From positions 6,573,040 to 6,637,039 of the forward strand of contig JANCRA010000039.1 in NCBI GenBank assembly GCA_024362935.1: 64,000 nt of DNA, given 5' to 3'. Source of the stretch: Setophaga petechia. Its lineage: Eukaryota > Chordata > Aves > Passeriformes > Parulidae. The position numbers and the translations under genes were made by a program. The notes beneath the pieces are model-generated. The model did not search any database, was not told the origin of the DNA, and saw only the letters and a program-made list of their open reading frames with translations. This document shows, in pieces, positions 44,527 through 57,388 of the stretch; positions within the stretch are counted from its first letter, which is position 1, and each line of letters begins with the position of its first letter.

Positions 44527-46241
44527 GTGGGAAAGTACTGTTTTCTATCACTTTGCAATCTGCTTACACAATCCCAGTGTTGTGTAGCAATTAGCTTGTC
44601 AGTGCACGGCAGTAAGTGTTTCTTGATACCTACATCTGAGCAAATAGCTTTTTCACTTTGTCTCGCAAGGGGAAAACGTTGCTGCTCACTAAACAACTTC
44701 CATCGTGTTGTAGAAGTTGCACAGAGGGCTGCAGTGTGTTTTGCAAAATGTAAAAGAAAGTTGTCTAAGACGCCTTCCTTTCAAGTATTAATGTGAAGGG
44801 AAAGGCAAGAGAGTGGGAAAGTACTGTTTTCTAGCACTTTGCAAGCTGCTAACACAATCGCAGTACTGTGTAGCAGTTAGGTATTCAGTGCACTGCAGTA
44901 AGTGTTTCTTGTCACCTACATCTAAGCAAATAGCTTTTTCACTATGTCTCCCAAGGAGAATACCTTCCTGCTCACTAAACATCTCCTATCGTGTTCTAGA
45001 AGTTGCACAGAGGGCTGCAGTGTGTTCTGTAACAAGAAAAAGAAAGTTGTCTAAGACGCCTTCCTTTCAAGTGTTAATGTGAAGGGAAAGGCAAGAGAGT
45101 GGGAAAGTACTGTTTTCTAGCACTTTGCAAGCTGCTAACACAATCCCAGTGCTGTGTAGCAATTAGCTTGTCACTGCACGGCAGTAAGTGTTTCTTGATA
45201 CCTACATCTGTGCAAATAGCTTTTTCACTTTGTCTCGCAAGGGGAAAACGTTGCTGCTCACTAAACAACTTCCATCGTGTTGTAGAAGTTGCACAGAGGG
45301 CTGCAGTGAGTTTTGCAGCAAGAAAAAGAAAGTTGTCTAAGACGCCTTCCTTTCAAGTATTAATGTGAAGGGAAAGGCAAGAGAGTGGGAAAGTACTGTT
45401 TTCTAGCACTTTGCAAGCTGCTAACACAATCGCAGTACTGTGTAGCAGTTAGGTATTCAGTGCACTGCAGTAAGTGTTTCTTGTCAGCTACATCTAAGCA
45501 AATAGCTTTTTCACTATGTCTCGCAAGGAGAAAACCTTCCTGCTCACTAAACATTTCCTATCGTGTTGTAGATTTTGCAGAGAGGGCTGCAGAGTTTTTT
45601 GACACAAGAAAAAGAAAGTTGTCTAAGATGCCTCCTTTCAAGTATTAATGTGAAGGGAAAGGCAAGAGAGTGGGAAAGTACTGTTTTCTAGCACTTTCCA
45701 GGCTGCTAACACAATCGCAAGGCTGTGTAGCAGTTAGCTTTTCAGTGCACGGCAGTAAGTGTTTCTTGATACCTACATCTGAGCAAATAGCTTTTTCACT
45801 TTGTCTCGCAAGGGGAAAACGTTGCTGCTCACTAAAGAACTTCCATCGTGTTGTAGAAGTTGCACAGAGGGCTGCAGTGTGTTTTGCAGCAAGAAAAAGA
45901 AAGTTGTCTAAGACGCCTTCCTTTCAAGTATTAATGTGAAGGGAAAGGCAAGAGAGTGGGAAAGTACTGTTTTCTAGCACTTTGCAAGCTGCTAACACAA
46001 TCCCAGTGCTGTGTAGCAGTTAGCTGTTCAGTGCACTGCAGTAAGTGTTTCTTGTCACCTACATCTAAGCAAATAGCTTTTTCACTATGTCTCGCAAGGA
46101 GAAAACCTTCTTGCTCACTAAACATTTCCTATCGTGTTCTAGAAGTTGCACAGAGGGCTGCAGTGTGTTTTGCAGCAAGAAAAAGAAAGTTGTCTAAGAC
46201 GCCTTCCTTTCAAGCATTAATGTGAACGGAAAGGCAAGAGA
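44527..46241 (+). repeat. HOR 22: 6-mer A-B-C*-F-G-H, 1715 bp
   Basis: Starts are 44527, 44813, 45099, 45385, 45670 and 45956. It is a near-exact copy of HOR 19 displaced by 6287 bp, including the GCAGTGAG and TAAAGAAC marks. Confidence 0.93.
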
Positions 46242-48527
46242 GTGGGAAAGTACTGTTTTCTATCACTTTGCAATCTGCTTACACAATCCCAGTGTTGTGT
46301 AGCAATTAGCTTGTCAGTGCACGGCAGTAAGTGTTTCTTGATACCTACATCTGAGCAAATAGCTTTTTCACTTTGTCTCGCAAGGGGAAAACGTTGCTGC
46401 TCACTAAACAACTTCCATCGTGTTGTAGAAGTTGCACAGAGGGCTGCAGTGTGTTTTGCAGCAAGAATAAGAAAGTTGTCTAAGACGCCTTCCTTTCAAG
46501 TATTAATGTGAAGGGAAAGGCAAGAGAGTGGGAAAGTACTGTTTTCTAGCACTTTGCAAGCTGCTAACACAATCGCAGTACTGTGTAGCAGTTAGGTATT
46601 CAGTGCACTGCAGTAAGTGTTTCTTGTCACCTACATCTAAGCAAATAGCTTTTTCACTATGTCTCCCAAGGAGAAAACCTTCCTGCTCACTAAACATCTC
46701 CTATCGTGTTCTAGAAGTTGCACAGAGGGCTGCAGTGTGTTCTGTAACAAGAAAATAAAGTTGTCTAAGACGCCTTCCTTTCAAGTGTTAATGTGAAGGG
46801 AAAGGCAAGAGAGTGGGAAAGTACTGTTTTCTAGCACTTTGCAAGCTGCTAACACAATCCCAGTGCTGTGTAGCAATTAGCTTGTCACTGCACGGCAGTA
46901 AGTGTTTCTTGATACCTACATCTGTGCAAATAGCTTTTTCACTTTGTCTCGCAAGGGGAAAACTTTGCTGCTCACTAAACAACTTCCATCATGTTGTAGA
47001 AGTTGCACAGAGGGCTGCAGAGTGTTTTGTAACAAGAAAAATAAAGTTGTCTAAGACGCCTTCCTTTCAAGTATTAATGTGAATGGAAAGGCAAGAGAGT
47101 GGGAAAGTACTGTTTTCTATCACTTTGCAAGCTGCTTACACAATCCCAGTGTTGTGTAGCAATTAGCTTGTAACTGCACTGCAGTAAGTGTTTCTTGTAA
47201 CCTACATCTAAGCAAATAGCTTTTTCACTATATCTCGCAGGCAGAAAACTTTGCTGCTCACTAAACAACTTCCATCGTGTTGTAGAAATTGCCCAGAGGG
47301 CTGCAGAGTGTTTTGTATCAAGAAAAAGAACGTTGTCTAAGACGCCTTCCTTTCAAGTATTAATGTGTAGGGAAAGGCAAGAGAGTGGGAAAGTACTGTT
47401 TTCTAGCACTTTGAGAGCTGCTAACACAATCGCAGTGCTGTGTAGCAATTAGCTTGTCAGTGCACGGCAGTAAGTGTTTCTTGATACCTACATCTGAGCA
47501 AATAGCTTTTTCACTTTGTCTCGCAAGGGGAAAACGTTGCTGCTCACTAAACAACTTCCATCGTGTTGTAGAAGTTGCACAGAGGGCTGCAGTGTCTTTT
47601 GCAGCAAGAAAAAGAAAGTTGTCTAAGACGCCTTCCTTTCAAGTATTAATGTGAAGGGAAAGGCAAGAGAGTGGGAAAGTACTGTTTTCTAGCACTTTGC
47701 AAGCTGCTAACACAATCGCAGTACTGTGTAGCAGTTAGGTATTCAGTGCACTGCAGTAAGTGTTTCTTGTCACCTACATCTAAGCAAATAGCTTTTTCAC
47801 TATGTCTCGCAAGGAGAAAACCTTCCTGCTCACTAAACATTTCCTATCGTGTTGTAGATTTTGCAGAGAGGGCTGCAGAGTTTTTTGGCACAAGAAAAAG
47901 AAAGTTGTCTAAGATGCCTCCTTTCAAGTATTAATGTGAAGGGAAAGGCAAGAGAGTGGGAAAGTACTGTTTTCTAGCACTTTGAGAGCTGCTAACACAA
48001 TCGCAAGGCTGTGTAGCAGTTAGCTTTTCAGTGCACGGCAGTAAGTGTTTCTTGATACCTACATCTGAGCAAATAGCTTTTTCACTTTGTCTCGCAAGGG
48101 GAAAACGTTGCTGCTCACTAAACAACTTCCATCGTGTTGTAGAAGTTGCACAGAGGGCTGCAGTGTGTTTTGCAGCAAGAAAAAGAAAGTTGTCTAAGAC
48201 GCCTTCCTTTCAAGTATTAATGTGAAGGGAAAGGCAAGAGAGTGGGAAAGTACTGTTTTCTAGCACTTTGCAAGCTGCTAACACAATCCCAGTGCTGTGT
48301 AGCAGTTAGCTGTTCAGTGCACTGCAGTAAGTGTTTCTTGTCAGCTACATCTAAGCAAATAGCTTTTTCACTATGTCTCGCAAGGAGAAAACCTTCTTGC
48401 TCACTAAACATTTCCTATCGTGTTCTAGAAGTTGCACAGAGGGCTGCAGTGTGTTTTGCAGCAAGAAAAAGAAAGTTGTCTAAGACGCCTTCCTTTCAAG
48501 CATTAATGTGAACGGAAAGGCAAGAGA
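46242..48527 (+). repeat. HOR 23: 8-mer with G' and rearranged subtypes, 2286 bp
   Basis: Starts are 46242, 46528, 46813, 47099, 47385, 47671, 47956 and 48242. It is a near-exact copy of HOR 20. A private T at 47250 turns AAAACG into AAAACT in D. Confidence 0.93.
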
Positions 48528-50242
48528 GTGGGAAAGTACTGTTTTCTATCACTTTGCAATCTGCTTACACAATCCCAGTGTTGTGTAGCAATTAGCTTGT
48601 CAGTGCACGGCAGTAAGTGTTTCTTGATACCTACATCTGAGCAAATAGCTTTTTCACTATGTCTCGCAAGGGGAAAACGTTGCTGCTCACTAAACAACTT
48701 CCATCGTGTTGTAGAAGTTGCACAGAGGGCTGCAGTGTGTTTTGCAAAATGTAAAAGAAAGTTGTCTAAGACGCCTTCCTTTCAAGTATTAATGTGAAGG
48801 GAAAGGCAAGAGAGTGGGAAAGTACTGTTTTCTAGCACTTTGCAAGCTGCTAACACAATCGCAGTACTGTGTAGCAGTTAGGTATTCAGTGCACTGCAGT
48901 AAGTGTTTCTTGTCACCTACATCTAAGCAAATAGCTTTTTCACTATGTCTCCCAAGGAGAATACCTTCCTGCTCACTAAACATCTCCTATCGTGTTCTAG
49001 AAGTTGCACAGAGGGCTGCAGTGTGTTCTGTAACAAGAAAAAGAAAGTTGTCTAAGACGCCTTCCTTTCAAGTGTTAATGTGAAGGGAAAGGCAAGAGAG
49101 TGGGAAAGTACTGTTTTCTAGCACTTTGCAAGCTGCTAACACAATCCCAGTGCTGTGTAGCAATTAGCTTGTCACTGCACGGCAGTAAGTGTTTGTTGAT
49201 ACCTACATCTGTGCAAATAGCTTTTTCACTTTGTCTCGCAAGGGGAAAACGTTGCTGCTCACTAAACAACTTCCATCGTGTTGTAGAAGTTGCACAGAGG
49301 GCTGCAGTGTGTTTTGCAGCAAGAAAAAGAAAGTTGTCTAAGACGCCTTCCTTTCAAGTATTAATGTGAAGGGAAAGGCAAGAGAGTGGGAAAGTACTGT
49401 TTTCTAGCACTTTGCAAGCTGCTAACACAATCCTAGTGCTGTGTAGCAGTTAGCTGTTCAGTGCACTGCAGTAAGTGTTTCTTGTCAGCTACATCTAAGC
49501 AAATAGCTTTTTCACTATGTCTCGCAAGGAGAAAACCTTCCTGCTCACTAAACATTTCCTATCGTGTTGTAGATTTTGCAGAGAGGGCTGCAGAGTTTTT
49601 TGACACAAGAAAAAGAAAGTTGTCTAAGATGCCTCCTTTCAAGTATTAATGTGAAGGGAAAGGCAAGAGAGTGGGAAAGTACTGTTTTCTAGCACTTTGC
49701 AGGCTGCTAACACAATCGCAGTGCTGTGTAGCAGTTAGCTTTTCAGTGCACGGCAGTAAGTGTTTCTTGATACCTACATCTGAGCAAATAGCTTTTTCAC
49801 TTTGTCTCGCAAGGGGAAAACGTTGCTGCTCACTAAACAACTTCCATCGTGTTGTAGAAGTTGCACAGAGGGCTGCAGTGTGTTTTGCAGCAAGAAAAAG
49901 AAAGTTGTCTAAGACGCCTTCCTTTCAAGTATTAATGTGAAGGGAAAGGCAAGAGAGTGGGAAAGTACTGTTTTCTAGCACTTTGCAAGCTGCTAACACA
50001 ATCCCAGTGCTGTGTAGCAGTTAGCTGTTCAGTGCACTGCAGTAAGTGTTTCTTGTCACCTACATCTAAGCAAATAGCTTTTTCACTATGTCTCGCAAGG
50101 AGAAAACCTTCTTGCTCACTAAACATTTCCTATCGTGTTCTAGAAGTTGCACAGAGGGCTGCAGTGTGTTTTGCAGCAAGAAAAAGAAAGTTGTCTAAGA
50201 CGCCTTCCTTTCAAGCATTAATGTGAACGGAAAGGCAAGAGA
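48528..50242 (+). repeat. HOR 24: 6-mer A-B-C*-F**-G-H, 1715 bp
   Basis: Starts are 48528, 48814, 49100, 49386, 49671 and 49957. This is the first unit with the H/F hybrid F**. C* has a private G at 49195, and G reads ATCGCAGTGCTG instead of ATCGCAAGGCTG. Confidence 0.93.
49386..49670 (+). repeat. Hybrid monomer F** (H 5' / F 3')
   Basis: The 5' third is H-like (GTGCTGTGTAGCAG, GTTAGCTGTTCAG) with a private ATCCTAG, then from GTCAGCTAC it is F through GTAGATTTTGC and AAGATGCC. The switch lies between about 49460 and 49487. Both parents are type 2. Copies are at 52816, 56246, 59676 and 63677, always after C*. Confidence 0.87.
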
Positions 50243-51957
50243 GTGGGAAAGTACTGTTTTCTATCACTTTGCAATCTGCTTACACAATCCCAGTGTTGTG
50301 TAGCAATTAGCTTGTCAGTGCACGGCAGTAAGTGTTTCTTGATACCTACATCTGAGCAAATAGCTTTTTCACTTTGTCTCGCAAGGGGAAAACGTTGCTG
50401 CTCACTAAACAACTTCCATCGTGTTGTAGAAGTTGCACAGAGGGCTGCAGTGTGTTTTGCAAAATGTAAAAGAAAGTTGTCTAAGACGCCTTCCTTTCAA
50501 GTATTAATGTGAAGGGAAAGGCAAGAGAGTGGGAAAGTACTGTTTTCTAGCACTTTGCAAGCTGCTAACACAATCGCAGTACTGTGTAGCAGTTAGGTAT
50601 TCAGTGCACTGCAGTAAGTGTTTCTTGTCACCTACATCTAAGCAAATAGCTTTTTCACTATGTCTCCCAAGGAGAAAACCTTCCTGCTCACTAAACATCT
50701 CCTATCGTGTTCTAGAAGTTGCACAGAGGGCTGCAGTGTGTTCTGTAACAAGAAAAAGAAAGTTGTCTAAGACGCCTTCCTTTCAAGTGTTAATGTGAAG
50801 GGAAAGGCAAGAGAGTGGGAAAGTACTGTTTTCTAGCACTTTGCAAGCAGCTAACACAATCGCAGTACTGTGTAGCAAATAGCTTGTCACTGCACTGCAG
50901 TAAGTGTTTCTTGTCACCTACATCTAAGCAAATTGCTTTTTCTCTATGTCTCCCAAGGAGAAAATGTTGCTGCTCAAAAACAACCTCCATCGCGTTGTAG
51001 AAGTTGCACAGAGGGCTGCAGTGTGTTTTGCAAAATGTAAAAGAAAGTTGTCTAAGACGCCTTCCTTTCAAAAATTAATATGAATAGAAAGGCAAGGGAG
51101 TGGGAAAGTACTGTTTTCTAACACTCTGCAAGGTGCTAACACAATCCCAGTGTTGTGTAGCAATTAGCTTGTCACTGCACTGCAGTAAGTGTTTCTTGTC
51201 ACCTACATCTAAGCAAATAGCTTTTTCACTATGTCTCGCACGGAGAAAACCTTCCTGCTCACTAAACAACTTCCATCATGTTGTAGAAGTTGCACAGAGG
51301 GCTGCAGAGTGTTTTGTAACAAGAAAAATAAAGTTGTCTAAGACGCCTTCCTTTCAAGTATTAATGTGAATGGAAAGGCAAGAGAGTGGGAAAGTACTGT
51401 TTTCTAGCACTTTGAGAGCTGCTAACACAATCGCAAGGCTGTGTAGCAGTTAGCTTTTCAGTGCACGGCAGTAAGTGTTTCTTGATACCTACATCTGAGC
51501 AAATAGCTTTTTCACTTTGTCTCGCAAGGGGAAAACGTTGCTGCTCACTAAACAACTTCCATCGTGTTGTAGAAGTTGCACAGAGGGCTGCAGTGTGTTT
51601 TGCAGCAAGAAAAAGAAAGTTGTCTAAGACGCCTTCCTTTCAAGTATTAATGTGAAGGGAAAGGCAAGAGAGTGGGAAAGTACTGTTTTCTAGCACTTTG
51701 CAAGCTGCTAACACAATCCCAGTGCTGTGTAGCAGTTAGCTGTTCAGTGCACTGCATTAAGTGTTTCTTGTCATTTACATCTAAGCAAATAGCTTTTTCA
51801 CTATGTCTCGCAAGGAGAAAACCTTCTTGCTCACTAAACATTTCCTATCGTGTTCTAGAAGTTGCACAGAGGGCTGCAGTGTGTTTTGCAGCAAGAAAAA
51901 GAAAGTTGTCTAAGACGCCTTCCTTTCAAGCATTAATGTGAACGGAAAGGCAAGAGA
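50243..51957 (+). repeat. HOR 25: 6-mer A-B-I-J-G'-H, 1715 bp
   Basis: Starts are 50243, 50529, 50815, 51100, 51386 and 51672. J joins G' directly, so D, E and F are absent. Private changes include AAGCAGCTAAC in I and 51757 in H, which destroys a PstI site. Confidence 0.93.
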
Positions 51958-53958
51958 GTGGGAAAGTACTGTTTTCTATCACTTTGCAATCTGCTTACAC
52001 AATCCCAGTGTTGTGTAGCAATTAGCTTGTCAGTGCACGGCAGTAAGTGTTTCTTGATACCTACATCTGAGCAAATAGCTTTTTCACTTTGTCTCGCAAG
52101 GGGAAAACGTTGCTGCTCACTAAACAACTTCCATCGTGTTGTAGAAGTTGCACAGAGGGCTGCAGTGTGTTTTGCAAAATGTAAAAGAAAGTTGTCTAAG
52201 ACGCCTTCCTTTCAAGTATTAATGTGAAGGGAAAGGCAAGAGAGTGGGAAAGTACTGTTTTCTAGCACTTTGCAAGCTGCTAACACAATCGCAGTACTGT
52301 GTAGCAGTTAGGTATTCAGTGCACTGCAGTAAGTGTTTCTTGTCACCTACATCTAAGCAAATAGCTTTTTCACTATGTCTCCCAAGGAGAATACCTTCCT
52401 GCTCACTAAGCATCTCCTATCGTGTTCTAGAAGTTGCACAGAGGGCTGCAGTGTGTTCTGTAACAAGAAAAAGAAAGTTGTCTAAGACGCCTTCCTTTCA
52501 AGTGTTAATGTGAAGGGAAAGGCAAGAGAGTGGGAAAGTACTGTTTTCTAGCACTTTGCAAGCTGCTAACACAATCCCAGTGCTGTGTAGCAATTAGCTT
52601 GTCACTGCACGGCAGTAAGTGTTTCTTGATACCTACATCTGTGCAAATAGCTTTTTCACTTTGTCTCGCAAGGGGAAAACGTTGCTGCTCACTAAACAAC
52701 TTCCATCGTGTTGTAGAAGTTGCACAGAGGGCTGCAGTGTGTTTTGCAGCAAGAAAAAGAAAGTTGTCTAAGACGCCTTCCTTTCAAGTATTAATGTGAA
52801 GGGAAAGGCAAGAGAGTGGGAAAGTACTGTTTTCTAGCACTTTGCAAGCTGCTAACACAATCCTAGTGCTGTGTAGCAGTTAGCTGCTCAGTGCACTGCA
52901 GTAAGTGTTTCTTGTCAGCTACATCTAAGCAAATAGCTTTTTCACTATGTCTCGCAAGGAGAAAACCTTCCTGCTCACTAAACATTTCCTATCGTGTTGT
53001 AGATTTTGCAGAGAGGGCTGCAGAGTTTTTTGACACAAGAAAAAGAAAGTTGTCTAAGATGCCTCCTTTCAACTATTAATGTGAAGGGAAAGGCAAGAGA
53101 GTGGGAAAGTACTGTTTTCTAGCACTTTGCAGGCTGCTAACACAATCGCAGTGCTGTGTAGCAGTTAGCTTTTCAGTGCACGGCAGTAAGTGTTTCTTGA
53201 TACCTACATCTGAGCAAATAGCTTTTTCACTTTGTCTCGCAAGGGGAAAACGTTGCTGCTCACTAAAGAACTTCCATCGTGTTGTAGAAGTTGCACAGAG
53301 GGCTGCAGTGTGTTTTGCAGCAAGAAAAAGAAAGTTGTCTAAGACGCCTTCCTTTCAAGTATTAATGTGAAGGGAAAGGCAAGAGAGTGGGAAAGTACTG
53401 TTTTCTAGCACTTTGCAAGCTGCTAACACAATCCCAGTGCTGTGTAGCAGTTAGCTGTTCAGTGCACTGCAGTAAGTGTTTCTTGTCACCTACATCTAAG
53501 CAAATAGCTTTTTCACTATGTCTCGCAAGGAGAAAACCTTCTTGCTCACTAAACATTTCCTATCGTGTTCTAGAAGTTGCACAGAGGGCTGCAGTGTGTT
53601 TTGCAGCAAGAAAAAGAAAGTTGTCTAAGACGCCTTCCTTTCAAGCATTAATGTGAACGGAAAGGCAAGAGAGTGGGAAAGTACTGTTTTCTATCACTTT
53701 GCAATCTGCTTACACAATCCCAGTGTTGTGTAGCAATTAGCTTGTCAGTGCACGGCAGTAAGTGTTTCTTGATACCTACATCTGAGCAAATAGCTTTTTC
53801 ACTTTGTCTCGCAAGGGGAAAACGTTGCTGCTCACTAAACAACTTCCATCGTGTTGTAGAAGTTGCACAGAGGGCTGCAGTGTGTTTTGCAAAATGTAAA
53901 AGAAAGTTGTCTAAGACGCCTTCCTTTCAAGTATTAATGTGAAGGGAAAGGCAAGAGA
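50529..53958 (+). repeat. 3430-bp 12-mer super-repeat, copy 1
   Basis: Order is B-I-J-G'-H-A-B-C*-F**-G-H-A. Compared with copies 2 and 3 it lacks AGAAGTAGCAC in the first B and CGCAGTAGTG in I, so it is the most divergent of the three. Confidence 0.92.
51958..53672 (+). repeat. HOR 26: 6-mer A-B-C*-F**-G-H, 1715 bp
   Basis: Starts are 51958, 52244, 52530, 52816, 53101 and 53387. New marks are CACTAAGCATC in B, CAACTATTAATG in F** and TAAAGAAC in G. All three recur in HOR 28 and HOR 30. Confidence 0.93.
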
Positions 53959-55387
53959 GTGGGAAAGTACTGTTTTCTAGCACTTTGCAAGCTGCTAACA
54001 CAATCGCAGTACTGTGTAGCAGTTAGGTATTCAGTGCACTGCAGTAAGTGTTTCTTGTCACCTACATCTAAGCAAATAGCTTTTTCACTATGTCTCCCAA
54101 GGAGAAAACCTTCCTGCTCACTAAACATCTCCTATCGTGTTCTAGAAGTAGCACAGAGGGCTGCAGTGTGTTCTGTAACAAGAAAAAGAAAGTTGTCTAA
54201 GACGCCTTCCTTTCAAGTGTTAATGTGAAGGGAAAGGCAAGAGAGTGGGAAAGTACTGTTTTCTAGCACTTTGCAAGCTGCTAACACAATCGCAGTAGTG
54301 TGTAGCAAATAGCTTGTCACTGCACTGCAGTAAGTGTTTCTTGTCACCTACATCTAAGCAAATTGCTTTTTCTCTATGTCTCCCAAGGAGAAAATGTTGC
54401 TGCTCAAAAACAACCTCCATCGCGTTGTAGAAGTTGCACAGAGGGCTGCAGTGTGTTTTGCAAAATATAAAAGAAAGTTGTCTAAGACGCCTTCCTTTCA
54501 AATATTAATATGAATAGAAAGGCAAGGGAGTGGGAAAGTACTGTTTTCTAACACTCTGCAAGGTGCTAACACAATCCCAGTGTTGTGTAGCAATTAGCTT
54601 GTCACTGCACTGCAGTAAGTGTTTCTTGTCACCTACATCTAAGCAAATAGCTTTTTCACTATGTCTCGCACGGAGAAAACCTTCCTGCTCACTAAACAAC
54701 TTCCATCATGTTGTAGAAGTTGCACAGAGGGCTGCAGAGTGTTTTGTAACAAGAAAAATAAAGTTGTCTAAGACGCCTTCCTTTCAAGTATTAATGTGAA
54801 TGGAAAGGCAAGAGAGTGGGAAAGTACTGTTTTCTAGCACTTTGAGAGCTGCTAACACAATCGCAAGGCTGTGTAGCAGTTAGCTTTTCAGTGCACGGCA
54901 GTAAGTGTTTCTTGATACCTACATCTGAGCAAATAGCTTTTTCACTTTGTCTCGCAAGGGGAAAACGTTGCTGCTCACTAAACAACTTCCATCGTGTTGT
55001 AGAAGTTGCACAGAGGGCTGCAGTGTGTTTTGCAGCAAGAAAAAGAAAGTTGTCTAAGACGCCTTCCTTTCAAGTATTAATGTGAAGGGAAAGGCAAGAG
55101 AGTGGGAAAGTACTGTTTTCTAGCACTTTGCAAGCTGCTAACACAATCCCAGTGCTGTGTAGCAGTTAGCTGTTCAGTGCACTGCAGTAAGTGTTTCTTG
55201 TCATTTACATCTAAGCAAATAGCTTTTTCACTATGTCTCGCAAGGAGAAAACCTTCTTGCTCACTAAACATTTCCTATCGTGTTCTAGAAGTTGCACAGA
55301 GGGCTGCAGTGTGTTTTGCAGCAAGAAAAAGAAAGTTGTCTAAGACGCCTTCCTTTCAAGCATTAATGTGAACGGAAAGGCAAGAGA
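53673..55387 (+). repeat. HOR 27: 6-mer A-B-I-J-G'-H, 1715 bp
   Basis: Starts are 53673, 53959, 54245, 54530, 54816 and 55102. B has AGAAGTAGCAC and I has CGCAGTAGTG, both shared with HOR 29 but not with HOR 25. Confidence 0.93.
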
Positions 55388-57388
55388 GTGGGAAAGTACT
55401 GTTTTCTATCACTTTGCAATCTGCTTACACAATCCCAGTGTTGTGTAGCAATTAGCTTGTCAGTGCACGGCAGTAAGTGTTTCTTGATACCTACATCTGA
55501 GCAAATAGCTTTTTCACTTTGTCTCGCAAGGGGAAAACGTTGCTGCTCACTAAACAACTTCCATCGTGTTGTAGAAGTTGCACAGAGGGCTGCAGTGTGT
55601 TTTGCAAAATGTAAAAGAAAGTTGTCTAAGACGCCTTCCTTTCAAGTATTAATGTGAAGGGAAAGGCAAGAGAGTGGGAAAGTACTGTTTTCTAGCACTT
55701 TGCAAGCTGCTAACACAATCGCAGTACTGTGTAGCAGTTAGGTATTCAGTGCACTGCAGTAAGTGTTTCTTGTCACCTACATCTAAGCAAATAGCTTTTT
55801 CACTATGTCTCCCAAGGAGAATACCTTCCTGCTCACTAAGCATCTCCTATCGTGTTCTAGAAGTTGCACAGAGGGCTGCAGTGTGTTCTGTAACAAGAAA
55901 AAGAAAGTTGTCTAAGACGCCTTCCTTTCAAGTGTTAATGTGAAGGGAAAGGCAAGAGAGTGGGAAAGTACTGTTTTCTAGCACTTTGCAAGCTGCTAAC
56001 ACAATCCCAGTGCTGTGTAGCAATTAGCTTGTCACTGCACGGCAGTAAGTGTTTCTTGATACCTACATCTGTGCAAATAGCTTTTTCACTTTGTCTCGCA
56101 AGGGGAAAACGTTGCTGCTCACTAAACAACTTCCATCGTGTTGTAGAAGTTGCACAGAGGGCTGCAGTGTGTTTTGCAGCAAGAAAAAGAAAGTTGTCTA
56201 AGACGCCTTCCTTTCAAGTATTAATGTGAAGGGAAAGGCAAGAGAGTGGGAAAGTACTGTTTTCTAGCACTTTGCAAGCTGCTAACACAATCCTAGTGCT
56301 GTGTAGCAGTTAGCTGTTCAGTGCACTGCAGTAAGTGTTTCTTGTCAGCTACATCTAAGCAAATAGCTTTTTCACTATGTCTCGCAAGGAGAAAACCTTC
56401 CTGCTCACTAAACATTTCCTATCGTGTTGTAGATTTTGCAGAGAGGGCTGCAGAGTTTTTTGACACAAGAAAAAGAAAGTTGTCTAAGATGCCTCCTTTC
56501 AACTATTAATGTGAAGGGAAAGGCAAGAGAGTGGGAAAGTACTGTTTTCTAGCACTTTGCAGGCTGCTAACACAATCGCAAGGCTGTGTAGCAGTTAGCT
56601 TTTCAGTGCACGGCAGTAAGTGTTTCTTGATACCTACATCTGAGCAAATAGCTTTTTCACTTTGTCTCGCAAGGGGAAAACGTTGCTGCTCACTAAAGAA
56701 CTTCCATCGTGTTGTAGAAGTTGCACAGAGGGCTGCAGTGTGTTTTGCAGCAAGAAAAAGAAAGTTGTCTAAGACGCCTTCCTTTCAAGTATTAATGTGA
56801 AGGGAAAGGCAAGAGAGTGGGAAAGTACTGTTTTCTAGCACTTTGCAAGCTGCTAACACAATCCCAGTGCTGTGTAGCAGTTAGCTGTTCAGTGCACTGC
56901 AGTAAGTGTTTCTTGTCACCTACATCTAAGCAAATAGCTTTTTCACTATGTCTCGCAAGGAGAAAACCTTCTTGCTCACTAAACATTTCCTATCGTGTTC
57001 TAGAAGTTGCACAGAGGGCTGCAGTGTGTTTTGCAGCAAGAAAAAGAAAGTTGTCTAAGACGCCTTCCTTTCAAGCATTAATGTGAACGGAAAGGCAAGA
57101 GAGTGGGAAAGTACTGTTTTCTATCACTTTGCAATCTGCTTACACAATCCCAGTGTTGTGTAGCAATTAGCTTGTCAGTGCACGGCAGTAAGTGTTTCTT
57201 GATACCTACATCTGAGCAAATAGCTTTTTCACTTTGTCTCGCAAGGGGAAAACGTTGCTGCTCACTAAACAACTTCCATCGTGTTGTAGAAGTTGCACAG
57301 AGGGCTGCAGTGTGTTTTGCAAAATGTAAAAGAAAGTTGTCTAAGACGCCTTCCTTTCAAGTATTAATGTGAAGGGAAAGGCAAGAGA
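53959..57388 (+). repeat. 3430-bp 12-mer super-repeat, copy 2
   Basis: Same twelve monomers. It shares AGAAGTAGCAC and CGCAGTAGTG with copy 3, and TAAGCATC and CAACTATTAATG with both others. Confidence 0.92.
55388..57102 (+). repeat. HOR 28: 6-mer A-B-C*-F**-G-H, 1715 bp
   Basis: Starts are 55388, 55674, 55960, 56246, 56531 and 56817. G has returned to ATCGCAAGGCTG, as in HOR 30 but not HOR 26. Confidence 0.93.

Larger units (their letters stand above)
42527..48813 (+). repeat. 6287-bp large-scale repeat, copy 2 (22 monomers)
   Basis: Second tandem copy. Differences I noticed from copy 1 are only a C at 42874 and a T at 47250, so the two blocks are close to identical over more than 6 kb. 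The identity ends at the next monomer, where copy 1 continues with B' and this copy with full-length B. Confidence 0.9.
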
